From Stenotrophomonas hibiscicola ATCC 19867 (lineage in GTDB: Bacteria > Pseudomonadota > Gammaproteobacteria > Xanthomonadales > Xanthomonadaceae), in NCBI RefSeq assembly GCF_000382065.1, contig NZ_KB907499.1:1-46645 (forward strand): a DNA stretch of 46,645 nt, given 5' to 3'. Below are positions 32,836 to 42,494 of this stretch, in pieces. The notes under the pieces were generated by a model that had not been told where the DNA came from, searched no databases, and was given only the letters and a program-made list of their open reading frames with translations. Each line of letters starts with the position of its first letter. The stretch's first letter is position 1. Position numbers and translations under genes: made by a program.

Positions 32836-34221
32836 TTAACTCTCTTGTTCCACCAGGCGCTGCAGCGCCGCCTGGCTGTGCGGGAGATCTGCGGCCTTGG
32901 CAACGTCCTGGCCGAGGAACTCCATGATTTCCGGCCAGCGTTCCAGGGCTTCGTCGGTGGCCGCGTCGTTGCCGCGCTGGTAAGCGCCGATGGCGATCAG
33001 GTCACGGTTGGCCGAATACGCCGAGACCAGTCGTTTCAGTTTGCGGATGCGCAGGCGCCACGGTTCGTCGGCGATTTCCGTGACCACGCGGCTGACCGAC
33101 GATTCGACGTCGATGGCCGGGTACAGACCGCTGTCGGCCACGCGCCGCGAGAGCAGGATGTGGCCGTCGAGGATCGCGCGCGCCGCATCGGCGATCGGGT
33201 CCTGCGGATCATCGCCTTCGGTGAGCACCGTGTAGAACGCAGTGATCGAGCCACGGCCCTTGGCGCCATTGCCGGCGCGTTCGACCAGTGCCGGCAGCTT
33301 GGCGAACACCGACGGTGGGTAACCGCGGGTGGTCGGCGGTTCGCCGACCGACAGGCCGATCTCGCGCTGCGCCTGAGCAAAGCGGGTCAGCGAGTCCATC
33401 AGCAGCAGCACGTTCAGTCCCTGGTCGCGGAACCATTCGGCGATGGCGGTAGCGCGGTAGGCACCGTGCAGGCGCGCCAGCGGCGGCCGGTCGGCGGGAC
33501 TGGCCACCACCACGGCGCGGCGCAGGCCTTCCTCGCCCAGCGTGGTCTCGACGAAATCGCGGACTTCGCGTCCACGTTCACCGATCAGGCCGACCACGAT
33601 CACGTCGGCGGCGGTATAGCGGGTCATCATGCCCAGCAGCGTCGACTTGCCGACGCCGGAGCCGGCGAACAGGCCGACACGCTGGCCGCGGCCGATCGGC
33701 AGCAGCGCGTTGATCGCGCGCACGCCCACGTCCAGCGGCTGGGTGATCGGTTCACGCGCCAGCGGATTGATCGACATGCCGGCCATGCCAACGTGGCCCT
33801 CGGCGCGGATCGGGCCCTTGCCGTCCAGCGGCACGCCATCGCTGTCGATGACGCGGCCGAGCAGCCCTTCGCCCACTTCAACGCCGCCACGGCGCGCAGA
33901 CGGCACCACCCGTGCGTTGGGCAGCAGGCCGTGCAGTTCCGCGCTCGGCATCAGGTAAGTGCGCTCGCCGGCGAAGCCGACCACTTCGGCATCGACCCAG
34001 CCACCATCGACCACTTCCACCTTGCAGCTGGCACCCAGCGGCGCTTCGCAGCCGACCGCTTCCAGGGTCAGTCCGACCGCGCGGCGCAGCACGCCTTCGC
34101 GGATCAGGCCACGGCCATGGGCGGTATCCACGCGCAGGCCGTCGAGCCGACGGGCCAGGCGCAGGTTGCGGGCCATGGCCCAGTCGGCCGGTGGCGGCGT
34201 CGGCTGCGGATCGGGATTCAT
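32836..34221 (-). CDS. fliI: Flagellar export ATPase FliI
   Basis: A 461-residue ATPase that powers export-gate docking. Walker A is FAGSGVGKSTLLGMM (about residues 183-197) and Walker B is VLLLMDSLTRFAQAQREIGL. The catalytic Glu lies in GLIGERGREVRDFVE, and the C-terminal domain ends LQRLVEQES. It overlaps fliH by 4 bp (ATGA). Confidence 0.97.
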   Translation of the reverse strand: MNPDPQPTPPPADWAMARNLRLARRLDGLRVDTAHGRGLIREGVLRRAVGLTLEAVGCEAPLGASCKVEVVDGGWVDAEVVGFAGERTYLMPSAELHGLLPNARVVPSARRGGVEVGEGLLGRVIDSDGVPLDGKGPIRAEGHVGMAGMSINPLAREPITQPLDVGVRAINALLPIGRGQRVGLFAGSGVGKSTLLGMMTRYTAADVIVVGLIGERGREVRDFVETTLGEEGLRRAVVVASPADRPPLARLHGAYRATAIAEWFRDQGLNVLLLMDSLTRFAQAQREIGLSVGEPPTTRGYPPSVFAKLPALVERAGNGAKGRGSITAFYTVLTEGDDPQDPIADAARAILDGHILLSRRVADSGLYPAIDVESSVSRVVTEIADEPWRLRIRKLKRLVSAYSANRDLIAIGAYQRGNDAATDEALERWPEIMEFLGQDVAKAADLPHSQAALQRLVEQES

Positions 34222-34859
34222 GTATTGGCTCCGGTCTGGCGGATCACCGCGTCCAGCGCGCCGCGCAGGCGCGCTTCCAGGGTGCCGTCGATGCGCACCG
34301 CTTCGGCGTGCACGCGAAGATCGCCGCGGCTGAGACTGGTATCCGGCACCAGGCGTTGCTGTGGCGGCAGGCTCAACAGCGGGGCGAGCGCGGCGATGTC
34401 GTCCGGGTGCAGCCGCACTTCGACCTCGCGGGTGCTGCCACCCACCGCGTCGATCGCCTCACCGACCAGCTGTGCCAGCAGTGCCGGCTCAGCTTCGTAG
34501 GCACGGCCGACCAGCGCACCGGCGATGCGTACGGCCAGCTCGCCGAGCGCGCCGACCACTTCGTTTTCCAGCCGCACCAGCGGTCGGCTGAAGTTGTCGA
34601 GGATGCCTTCGATCTGCGCGGCGAGGCGACGCACTTCGGCCTGGCCCTGGCCGTAACCTTCAGCATGGCCGTGCTGGAAGCCTTCCTTCTCGGCGCTGTC
34701 CTGTATTGCCTGGATTTCCTCCAGCGTCGGCAGCTGCAGCGGTGGCTCCGGCTCGTGTGCCGGGTCCGGCTCGGTGAGTTCGAACGCATCCTCCTGCTCC
34801 AGCACCGGTTCGGGCTGGGCCAGCAGGTCCGGGGCAAGCCAGCGCACGACGTTGCTCAC
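34218..34859 (-). CDS. fliH: Flagellar assembly protein FliH
   Basis: A 213-residue regulator of FliI. The N-terminus is acidic and Pro-rich, followed by a coiled coil (LEEIQAIQDSAEKEGFQHGHAEGYGQGQAEV) with the Gly-x-x-x-Gly spacing (EGFQHGHAEGYGQG) typical of FliH, then a C-terminal domain that binds FliI. The start is GTG at 34859, overlapping the fliG stop as GTGA. Confidence 0.94.
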   Translation of the reverse strand: MSNVVRWLAPDLLAQPEPVLEQEDAFELTEPDPAHEPEPPLQLPTLEEIQAIQDSAEKEGFQHGHAEGYGQGQAEVRRLAAQIEGILDNFSRPLVRLENEVVGALGELAVRIAGALVGRAYEAEPALLAQLVGEAIDAVGGSTREVEVRLHPDDIAALAPLLSLPPQQRLVPDTSLSRGDLRVHAEAVRIDGTLEARLRGALDAVIRQTGANT

Positions 34860-35857
34860 AGCATGGCCTCCGCGCTGCCGCCGATGGTAACGGTGCCTTC
34901 ATCGGCCATGCGTTTGACGATGGCCAGGATCTCGCGCTGGGCGCCTTCCACGTCGGACAGGCGCACCGGTCCACGGGCCTCCATGTCTTCCAGCAGAATC
35001 TCGGCCGCGCGCTGCGACATGTTGCGGGTGATCTTGTCGCGCACCTTGATGTCGGCGCCGCGCAGGGCCAGGCCCAGGCGCTCGCCGCTCACTTCGCGCA
35101 GCACAAGCTGCATCTCGCGGTCATCCAGGTCGACCAGATCGTCGAACACGAACATCAGGTCCTGGATGCGGTTGCTCAGCGGCGCATCGATGCGGGCGAT
35201 TTCGCCCAGGATCGCCTGGTCCTGGCCGCTGTCCATGAAGTTCAGGATGTTGGCCGCGCACTGCACGCCACCGATGTTCGACGACTTCAGGTTCTGGTTG
35301 CCGGCGAACTGGCGCTCCATGATCTCGTTGAGTTCATTGAGCGCGTTCGGCGGAATGCCGTCGAGGGTGGCGATGCGCAGCAGCACGTCCACCCGGGTAC
35401 GGTCCGGCAGCAGCTTCAGCGCGTCGGCGGCCTGGTCGGTTTCCAGGTGCGCCATCACGATGGCGATGATCTGCGGGTGCTCGTTGCGCACCAGGTCGGC
35501 CACCGCACGCGGGTCCATCCATTTCAGCGCGTCCAGGCCGGTGGTGTTGCGGCCCAGCAGGATGCGGTCGATCAGGTTGCCGGCCTTCTCGCTGCCCAGC
35601 GCCTGCACCAGCATGTTGCGGATGTAGTCGTCCGAACCCACGCCCAGCGAGGTCTTCGAGCCCAGCTCCTGGCCGAACTGGTCCATCACCCGTTCCACCT
35701 GTTCGCGGGTGATGTCGGTCATGGTGGCCATGGCGATCCCGATCTTCTGCACCTCCTTGGGTTCCATGTGGCGCAGCACTTCGGCTGCATCCAGCTCACC
35801 CAGGGACAGCAGCAGCACGGCCGCGCGCTGCACGCCGGTCAGTTGTGCCTCAGTCAT
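34856..35857 (-). CDS. fliG: Flagellar motor switch protein FliG
   Basis: A 333-residue rotor protein. The N-terminal FliF-binding helices (AAVLLLSLGELDAAEVLRHM), the middle domain with the EHPQ motif (NEHPQIIAIVM, about 123-133) and the C-terminal torque domain with charged residues (DDREMQLVLREV, RGADIKVRDKI) are all visible. Its ATG lies inside the end of fliF, an 8-bp overlap. Confidence 0.97.
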   Translation of the reverse strand: MTEAQLTGVQRAAVLLLSLGELDAAEVLRHMEPKEVQKIGIAMATMTDITREQVERVMDQFGQELGSKTSLGVGSDDYIRNMLVQALGSEKAGNLIDRILLGRNTTGLDALKWMDPRAVADLVRNEHPQIIAIVMAHLETDQAADALKLLPDRTRVDVLLRIATLDGIPPNALNELNEIMERQFAGNQNLKSSNIGGVQCAANILNFMDSGQDQAILGEIARIDAPLSNRIQDLMFVFDDLVDLDDREMQLVLREVSGERLGLALRGADIKVRDKITRNMSQRAAEILLEDMEARGPVRLSDVEGAQREILAIVKRMADEGTVTIGGSAEAML

Positions 35858-37496
35858 TGGCCACCCAGCCCTTGACCACCTGGGCCACGCGCTTGGAGTC
35901 GGTCTTCACGGCTTCACGCGCCATCCGCAGTCGTTCCTCATATGAATCCACCGGCAGGGCCAGTGCATCCGGCCCGCCCAGGCTGGCCCGGTCGGCGCCC
36001 AGCGCCGGCAGCGGCATGCCATCGTCATCGACCAGCTGCACGTCCGCGGTGTGCGGTTCCAGTGCCTGTTCGTCGTTCTTCCTGTTCTGGCCGGTGATCG
36101 CACGCAATGCCGGGCGCAGCACGCCGAACAGCAATGCCAGCACCACCACGGCGCCCAGCAGCATGCGGCCGGCATCGTGCACCCACGGCAGCTCCCACCA
36201 GGCCGGGCCTTCGACCGGCGTGGTATCACGCACGAACGGGGCGTTCATCACCGACACGGTATCGCCACGCTCGGCATTGAAACCGACGGCCTGCTTGACC
36301 AGTGCCTCGACGCGGGTCAATTCGGCGGCCGACAGCGGCTGCGGGCTGACCTTGCCGTTGGCGCCGGCGCGCGGCACGTTGTCCACCAGGACCGCCACCG
36401 AGACGCGCTTGATGCGGCCCGCCGGCTGACGGGTGTGCTGCAGGGTGCGGTCCAGCTCGTAGTTGCGGGTGGCGTTCTTGCTGCTTTCGGTCGGCGCCTG
36501 CGCGGTGGCCGGCGCGGCCTGCTGGCCCGGCGGGCTGTTGCTGGTCGCGCCCGGCACGCCCTGCGGGCCCGGGGTGCTGGTGGTGTTCTCGCTCATCTGC
36601 TCGCTGCGCAGCTTCTGCGGTTCACCGTTGTAGAGCTCACGGGCTTCCTCGGTTACCGAGAAATCCATGTCCACGCTCACTTCCGGGTTGACGCGGCCGG
36701 GGCCGGTCATTGGTTCCAGCAGCTCGCGGATGCGCTGGTTGAACGAGGTTTCCTGGCGGCGCACCTGTTCGAACTGGGCAGCGTTGACCGCCGCCTCACT
36801 GTTCGGGTCGCTGACGCTGAGCATGCGCCCGCTCTGGTCGACCACGGTCACCCGTTCCGGGGCGAGATCCGGGATGCTGGCCGCGACCATGTGCACGATG
36901 GCGTCCACCTGGCTGCGTTCCAGCTGCTGGCCGCCACGCAGTTCCAGGGTCACCGAGGCGCTGGCCACGTCACGCTGGCGGGTGAAGGCGCTGGGCTTGG
37001 GAATGGCCAGGTGCACGCGCGAATCGCGCACCGGGCGCAGCGTGTTGATGGTGCGCGACAGCTCGGTTTCCAGCGCATGCTGGTAGCGCGCGCTTTCGAC
37101 GAACTGGCTGACGCCGAAGCCCGGGTCGCGCTCCATCAGCTCGAAGCCGAGCTTGCCGCTGTCGGTCAGGCCGGAGCCGGCCAGCTTCAGGCGCGCGTCG
37201 TGCAGGTTCTTTTCCGGCACGGTGATGCCACCGGTGGCCGGGTCGAGTGCGAACGGAATCTGCGCGGCGCGCAGCAGGTCGGTCGCTTCAGCGGTCGCCT
37301 TCTGGTCCAGGCCGGTGTACAGCGGGACCATGCCCGGCTTCTGCGACCAGAAGAACACGGACAGGCCTGCCGCCACCGCCACCGCGATCATCGCCATCAG
37401 GCCCAGCCGACGGGTGATCTGCAGACTCTGCAGGCGGTCGAACCATTGCCCGGCCTTCTCGGCGTTCAGGCTGTCCTTGGAGAGCGTCAGTGCCAT
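35850..37496 (-). CDS. fliF: Flagellar MS-ring protein FliF
   Basis: A 548-residue membrane protein that forms the MS ring and nucleates the basal body. It has a first membrane helix (LGLMAMIAVAVAAGLSVFFW, about 31-50), ring-building domains with VPLYTGLDQK and DSRVHLAIPKPSAF, a long linker with STPGPQGVPGATS, a second membrane helix (AGRMLLGAVVVLALLFGVL, about 445-463) and a C-terminal FliG-binding tail ending VKGWVAND. It starts 13 bp after fliE. Confidence 0.97.
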   Translation of the reverse strand: MALTLSKDSLNAEKAGQWFDRLQSLQITRRLGLMAMIAVAVAAGLSVFFWSQKPGMVPLYTGLDQKATAEATDLLRAAQIPFALDPATGGITVPEKNLHDARLKLAGSGLTDSGKLGFELMERDPGFGVSQFVESARYQHALETELSRTINTLRPVRDSRVHLAIPKPSAFTRQRDVASASVTLELRGGQQLERSQVDAIVHMVAASIPDLAPERVTVVDQSGRMLSVSDPNSEAAVNAAQFEQVRRQETSFNQRIRELLEPMTGPGRVNPEVSVDMDFSVTEEARELYNGEPQKLRSEQMSENTTSTPGPQGVPGATSNSPPGQQAAPATAQAPTESSKNATRNYELDRTLQHTRQPAGRIKRVSVAVLVDNVPRAGANGKVSPQPLSAAELTRVEALVKQAVGFNAERGDTVSVMNAPFVRDTTPVEGPAWWELPWVHDAGRMLLGAVVVLALLFGVLRPALRAITGQNRKNDEQALEPHTADVQLVDDDGMPLPALGADRASLGGPDALALPVDSYEERLRMAREAVKTDSKRVAQVVKGWVAND

Positions 37497-37509
37497 GCGT
37501 CAATGTTCC

Positions 37510-37875
37510 TTACAGCGGCATGTTCATCACGTCCTGGTAGGCCTGGACGAGACGGTTGCGGACTTCCACGGTGGCGCGGAAGGCGATCTGGGACTGCTGC
37601 GAGGCGACCATCACCTTGGCCAGGTCGGCGCTGGGGTCGCCCATTTCGAAGGCTTTGGCGAGGGCGCCGGATTTCTGTTGCGCATCGTTGACGCCGGCAA
37701 TCGCACCACGCAGGGTTTCGGTGAAGCTGGCCGGCTGGGCCTGCGGTGCATCGAGCACCGTGCCCGGCAGGGCGTTGCTGCGCGGCGTTTCGCCCAGCGG
37801 GTTGAGCGCCGGCTGTCCCATCTGGGTCTGATAGGAGCGGATCTGCGAAAGGATCGAAGTGACGGAGTGGGACAT
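37510..37875 (-). CDS. fliE: Flagellar hook-basal body protein FliE
   Basis: A 121-residue protein that joins the MS ring to the rod. The conserved C-terminal part reads FTETLRGAIAGVNDAQQKSG, DLAKVMVASQQSQIAF and VRNRLVQAYQDVMNMPL. I use the ATG at 37875 because the frame upstream runs through repeat DNA; only a weak GGAA site precedes it. It is the first gene of the fliE-to-fliK operon and has a -24/-12 promoter at 37922-37937. Confidence 0.94.
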   Translation of the reverse strand: MSHSVTSILSQIRSYQTQMGQPALNPLGETPRSNALPGTVLDAPQAQPASFTETLRGAIAGVNDAQQKSGALAKAFEMGDPSADLAKVMVASQQSQIAFRATVEVRNRLVQAYQDVMNMPL

Positions 37876-37921
37876 CTGCAACGGTTCCAGAAACAGGGAT
37901 GGGGTTGTCTGCTGGAGCCAG

Positions 37922-37937
37922 TGCAAGTGCCGTGCCG
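37922..37937 (-). promoter_or_regulatory. Sigma-54 promoter of the fliE operon
   Basis: Minus strand CGGCACGGCACTTGCA, with GG and GC in the -24/-12 spacing. The ATG of fliE lies 46 bp downstream. Confidence 0.85.
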
Positions 37938-38051
37938 AAACCGGTTTTCGATTCAGTGACGTGAGGGTGTGGGTGTTTGGTGGCAGGGCTGCGCCCTGCA
38001 CCCGCCGACGCGACGTCAACATCAACGTCAAAATCGGGCTATCCGTGGGGT

Positions 38052-38153
38052 GGCGGGGTGGGTCCGGTTGCGGGGGACGCCGTGAATACGTCCCTGTAGG
38101 CTCGGTCGCGCCATCCATGGCGCTCACGCCCCCGCAACCGGACCCACCCCGCC
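38052..38153. repeat. Complete core-plus-arm palindromic element
   Basis: The perfect 25-bp arms (38052-38076 and 38129-38153, GGCGGGGTGGGTCCGGTTGC...) enclose a 52-bp core containing ACGCCGTGAATACGTCC and GGCTCGGTCGC plus an inner GCGCCAT/ATGGCGC hairpin. The same core occurs at 513-695 with different arms, and part of it at 284-326. Confidence 0.75.
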
Positions 38154-38203
38154 TTCGACAGTTGGCCGCGATCTGTTGGAACCTGCTGCTGATGGTGCTT
38201 CTG

Positions 38204-38278
38204 ATGGTGGTGGGTGCCGACCGTTGGTCGGCACGGGGTCGGATCCGGTTGCAACGCAACCGGCTCTGACTCCGGTCG
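38204..38278. repeat. Two further palindromes upstream of fliE
   Basis: GGTGCCGACCGTTGGTCGGCAC (38210-38231) is a SMAG-like hairpin without a clear GTAG. GGTCGGATCCGGTTGC/GCAACCGGCTCTGACTCC (38229-38278) is a relative of the palindrome at 401-441. The 37876-38310 stretch holds the fliE promoter and these repeats, with no gene. Confidence 0.6.
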
Positions 38279-38310
38279 TGGCGCCATTTAACCGGCGTCG
38301 GTTTTCTGGC

Positions 38311-38542
38311 CTAGGGCTGCAGGGTCCATCGGCCGGAATTCTGGCGCTGGCGCGGGGCGATGGGGCCGTCGTGCTGGGTGTAGATGAAAGGGCCCTGGCG
38401 GTCTGTCTGGCAGGTCAGCAGGAGGGTGTAGTAGGCGGGACCGGCTGGGTGGCTTTCAGTCATCTGGATTGGGCAGGGTGCAGCCGGTGGCGGCGGCAAT
38501 GCCGGGGCAGAGCAGGGCGGCGAGCAGGGTGAGGCGATGCAT
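38311..38542 (-). pseudogene. Small secreted-protein gene with an apparent frameshift
   Basis: The ATG at 38542 has GAGG 8 nt upstream and opens a textbook signal peptide (MHRLTLLAALLCPGIAAA). That frame stops after 28 codons, at ...CTLPNPDD. The +1 frame then gives about 50 further residues (IQMTESHPAGPAYYTLLLTC, GPFIYTQHDGPIAPRQRQNS, ending RWTLQP) to a TAG at 38311. Dropping one C from the CCC run just after the signal peptide would join the two into one protein of about 76 residues. This may be a real inactivating change or a sequencing error. No family is recognised. Confidence 0.55.
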
Positions 38543-38648
38543 GGTGGAGCCTCGTTGGGAGGTCTCACTCCATCCTCCGGAACGCGGCAACGTTGTCTGT
38601 AGGAGCTTGTGCAAATGCGCGGCGTTGTCAGCGCGCGGCCACGGTCTC

Positions 38649-38672
38649 TATCCACACATGGCGTGGATCTAC
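38649..38672 (-). repeat. SMAG-type monomer
   Basis: Minus strand GTAGATCCACGCCATGTGTGGATA: a single hairpin of the GTAGATCCACGCC subfamily downstream of the fleQ terminator. Confidence 0.65.
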
Positions 38673-38690
38673 TGACGTCGTGCAGCGGCG

Positions 38691-38726
38691 CCAAAAACAC
38701 CAACGCCTGGGCAAGCCCAGGCGTTC
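38691..38726 (-). terminator. Rho-independent terminator after fleQ
   Basis: The stem AACGCCTGGGC/GCCCAGGCGTT closes on a short loop and is followed on the minus strand by GGTGTTTTTGG. It begins about 28 bp past the fleQ stop. Confidence 0.85.
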
Positions 38727-38753
38727 GTGCCCCCTTCATGCTGACAGCGCGCT

Positions 38754-40255
<1,502 letters not shown>

Positions 40256-40259
<4 letters not shown>

Positions 40260-40633
40260 GACTGTTCCTCCCTGAGGCCTTCCAGGATCGGCATGACTTC
40301 CTGGATGTAGGACAGCTTGCTGACAAAGTTGTCGGCGCCGGCGCGCAACGCGTGTTCGCGGTGCTCGGCGTCGTCGAAGTGGCTGGCGATCACGATGTAC
40401 GGCGCATCGTCCTGCGACTTGATCAGGCGGGTGGCCTGCAGCCCCCCCATTTCCGGCATGGCCAGATCCATCAGCACCACCTGCGGGCGCAGCGTTTCCG
40501 AGCGCTCGATCGCTTCCAGGCCGTTGCCGGCGCTGCCGACGATCTGCAGCCAGTCGATCTTGCGGAAATGGCGCATCGCCGCGTTGATGAAGCCCTCGTG
40601 GTCATCGACCAGCAGGACCGTGAGCTTGTTCAT
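40256..40633 (-). CDS. Single-domain response regulator between rpoN and fleQ
   Basis: A 125-residue receiver domain. It shows LLVDDHEGF, the phospho-Asp in [14 protein letters not shown] (about residue 54), a Ser in IVIASHFDD where CheY has Thr/Ser, and Lys in [10 protein letters not shown]. It resembles NarL/FixJ receivers more than CheY, but has no HTH. I use the ATG at 40633, with AAGGA 8 nt upstream; the ATG at 40642 sits on that site. It is coupled to fleQ and lies 14 bp after rpoN. Function in flagellar control is inferred from position; no kinase is next to it. Confidence 0.88.
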
Positions 40634-40647
40634 GTCCAACATCCTTT

Positions 40648-42057
40648 TCAGCCCACCCGGGCCAGCTGGGGTTGCCTGGCGCTGAGCCGGCGCCGTTCGC
40701 GGGCCGGGGCGATATCCAGTTGTTCTCGGTATTTTGCGACGGTTCGGCGGGCAATGTTCACCCCCTGGCGCGACAGCAGGCCGGCAATGGCCTCGTCGGC
40801 CAGCGGGCGGCCGGCCGGTTCGGCGTCGATCAGGCGGCGGACCATGGCCTTCACCGCCTGGCCGGAGACGCTGGCGCCCTCCAGGCGCACGGCGAAGAAG
40901 TGCTTCAGCTCGAAGGTGCCGCGCGGGGTCTGCAGGAACTTGCCGGTGGTGATGCGCGAGACGGTGGACTCATGCATGCCGATTTCCTCGGCCACTTCCT
41001 TCAGGGTCAACGGCGCCATGGCCTCTTCGCCCCGCACCAGGAAGGCGGCCTGGCGCTCGACGATCACCCGCGCCGTACGCAGCAGGGTGTCGTAGCGCAT
41101 CGACAGGCCACGGCTGAACCAGCGCGCCTCCTGCAGCATCTCGCGCAGCGCCGGTGCGGCCTCGCTGGTCTCGGCCAAGGCCTGTTCGTACTGGCTGTTG
41201 ATCGAGACCCGGCGGCTGGTGGCCGGGTTGAGGGCGACTTTCCACTGGCCGTCGGCGTGCCAGGCGACCACGTCCGGTACCACCACGGCATTGCGTTCGG
41301 GCAGCAGGCTGTCGCCCGGGCGCGGCTGCAGCGACAGGATCAGGCGCACGGCTTCGCGCACGTCGTCGATCTCGGCGTCGTGCAGGCGGGCGAGGGCGGG
41401 GTAGTCGTGTGCGGCCAGTGCTTCGAGTGCGCCGTCGAGAATGCGGGTAGCCAGGTGGCGGGCGGGAACCGCGCCATGCAGGCTGCGCAGCTGCGCCTGC
41501 AGGCCTTCGCGCAGGTCCTGTGCAGCCATGCCGGCGGGCTCACCGTGCAGCAGCTGCTGGCGGATGGCCTCGACGCCGTTGGCGGCGATATCGAACTGGG
41601 CGCTGGCAAGCAACTGCAGCTGGTCCAGCGGTGCCTGCAGGTAGCCGGCCTCGTCGCAGTGATCGAGCCAGAACGCGGCCACCGCCAGTTCGCGGTCGTC
41701 CATGTCCAGCGACAGGCGCTGAAGCACACGCAGCTGCGGGTCGGTCGATTCGCCGGCGGCGATGCGCGCCATGCGGTCGTCGTCGCCGTCTTGCCAGCTG
41801 GCGCCGACCACGTCCCACATCGAAGACTCGGGCAACTCGTCGAACGCGGCGGTTTCCAGCGTGGTCGCGCTGGCCTCGGTGGCGTCGGCGGCAGGCGCTT
41901 CGGCCTCTTCGATTTCGAGCAGCGGGTTGGAGTCCAGCAGGCGCTGGATTTCCTGCTCCAGGTGCAGGCCGTCGAGTTGCAGCAGCCGGATCGACTGCAG
42001 CAACTGCGGGGTGAGTTGAAGTTGTTGGCCCAGCTGGGTCGAGAGTGCAGCCTTCAT
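40648..42057 (-). CDS. rpoN: Sigma-54 factor RpoN (flagellar copy)
   Basis: A 469-residue sigma-54. Region I is the Gln/Leu-rich N-terminus (LSTQLGQQLQLTPQLLQSIR), the acidic region II follows, then the core-binding domain. The HTH lies near LTLKEVAEEIGMHESTVSR, and the RpoN box is ARRTVAKYRE (about 443-452). Xanthomonads carry two rpoN genes, and the copy beside fleQ (rpoN2) serves motility; placement here suggests this is that copy. GGGGAA precedes the ATG. Confidence 0.95.
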   Translation of the reverse strand: MKAALSTQLGQQLQLTPQLLQSIRLLQLDGLHLEQEIQRLLDSNPLLEIEEAEAPAADATEASATTLETAAFDELPESSMWDVVGASWQDGDDDRMARIAAGESTDPQLRVLQRLSLDMDDRELAVAAFWLDHCDEAGYLQAPLDQLQLLASAQFDIAANGVEAIRQQLLHGEPAGMAAQDLREGLQAQLRSLHGAVPARHLATRILDGALEALAAHDYPALARLHDAEIDDVREAVRLILSLQPRPGDSLLPERNAVVVPDVVAWHADGQWKVALNPATSRRVSINSQYEQALAETSEAAPALREMLQEARWFSRGLSMRYDTLLRTARVIVERQAAFLVRGEEAMAPLTLKEVAEEIGMHESTVSRITTGKFLQTPRGTFELKHFFAVRLEGASVSGQAVKAMVRRLIDAEPAGRPLADEAIAGLLSRQGVNIARRTVAKYREQLDIAPARERRRLSARQPQLARVG

Positions 42058-42169
42058 CGTGGTTCCCCGGCGCCGCTCCCCGGCGCCTTGTGGAACGCAT
42101 CTTGCTTTTGATCCGGCGGGGGCGGAATCAGGGGGTTCCTGAGGGGCTTGGTGAATGTCCTGACAGGGT

Positions 42170-42186
42170 GTAGGGGTATTCCCTAC
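42170..42186. promoter_or_regulatory. 17-bp palindrome upstream of rpoN
   Basis: GTAGGGGTATTCCCTAC, symmetric except at one pair, about 113 bp upstream of the rpoN ATG. Its size and symmetry suit a dimeric regulator. Which protein binds is not known. Confidence 0.4.
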
Positions 42187-42357
42187 ATCGACGCGGATTG
42201 TTGACGATGATCGCTGCTAAGTTGCTGATTTCCGGTGCAAGGCCAGGGTTGATCGGGCTGCGCCGTGTACGGATTCCTGTCGGGGAGTGTCAGGGCGACG
42301 GGAATTCGTCGCTGGGTGCGGGTTGGCTGCGTCGGCTGTCGATAGAGACGATCACCG

Positions 42358-42445
42358 GTAGAGTCGACTGTCAGTCGACTGCTCTCCGATCAGACCAAGG
42401 AAAGTCCCGCGCTTCGCGCGCAAGTCGACTGGCAGTCGACTCTAC
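42358..42445. repeat. SMAG dimer between the NarL-type regulator and rpoN
   Basis: GTAGAGTCGACTGTCAGTCG at 42358 is paired with an inverted copy ending AGTCGACTCTAC at 42445, with a GCGCTTCGCGC hairpin between. The 42058-42494 stretch holds this and the palindrome at 42170 but no gene. Confidence 0.85.
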
Positions 42446-42494
42446 CAACAGCCCACTCTACCCAGCCATCGCTTCGTCACGCCGAGGCTGGCGC

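Noticed and set aside
38052..38278. CRISPR array upstream of fliE
   Set aside because: The repeats are palindromes of different types without regular spacing or spacers.
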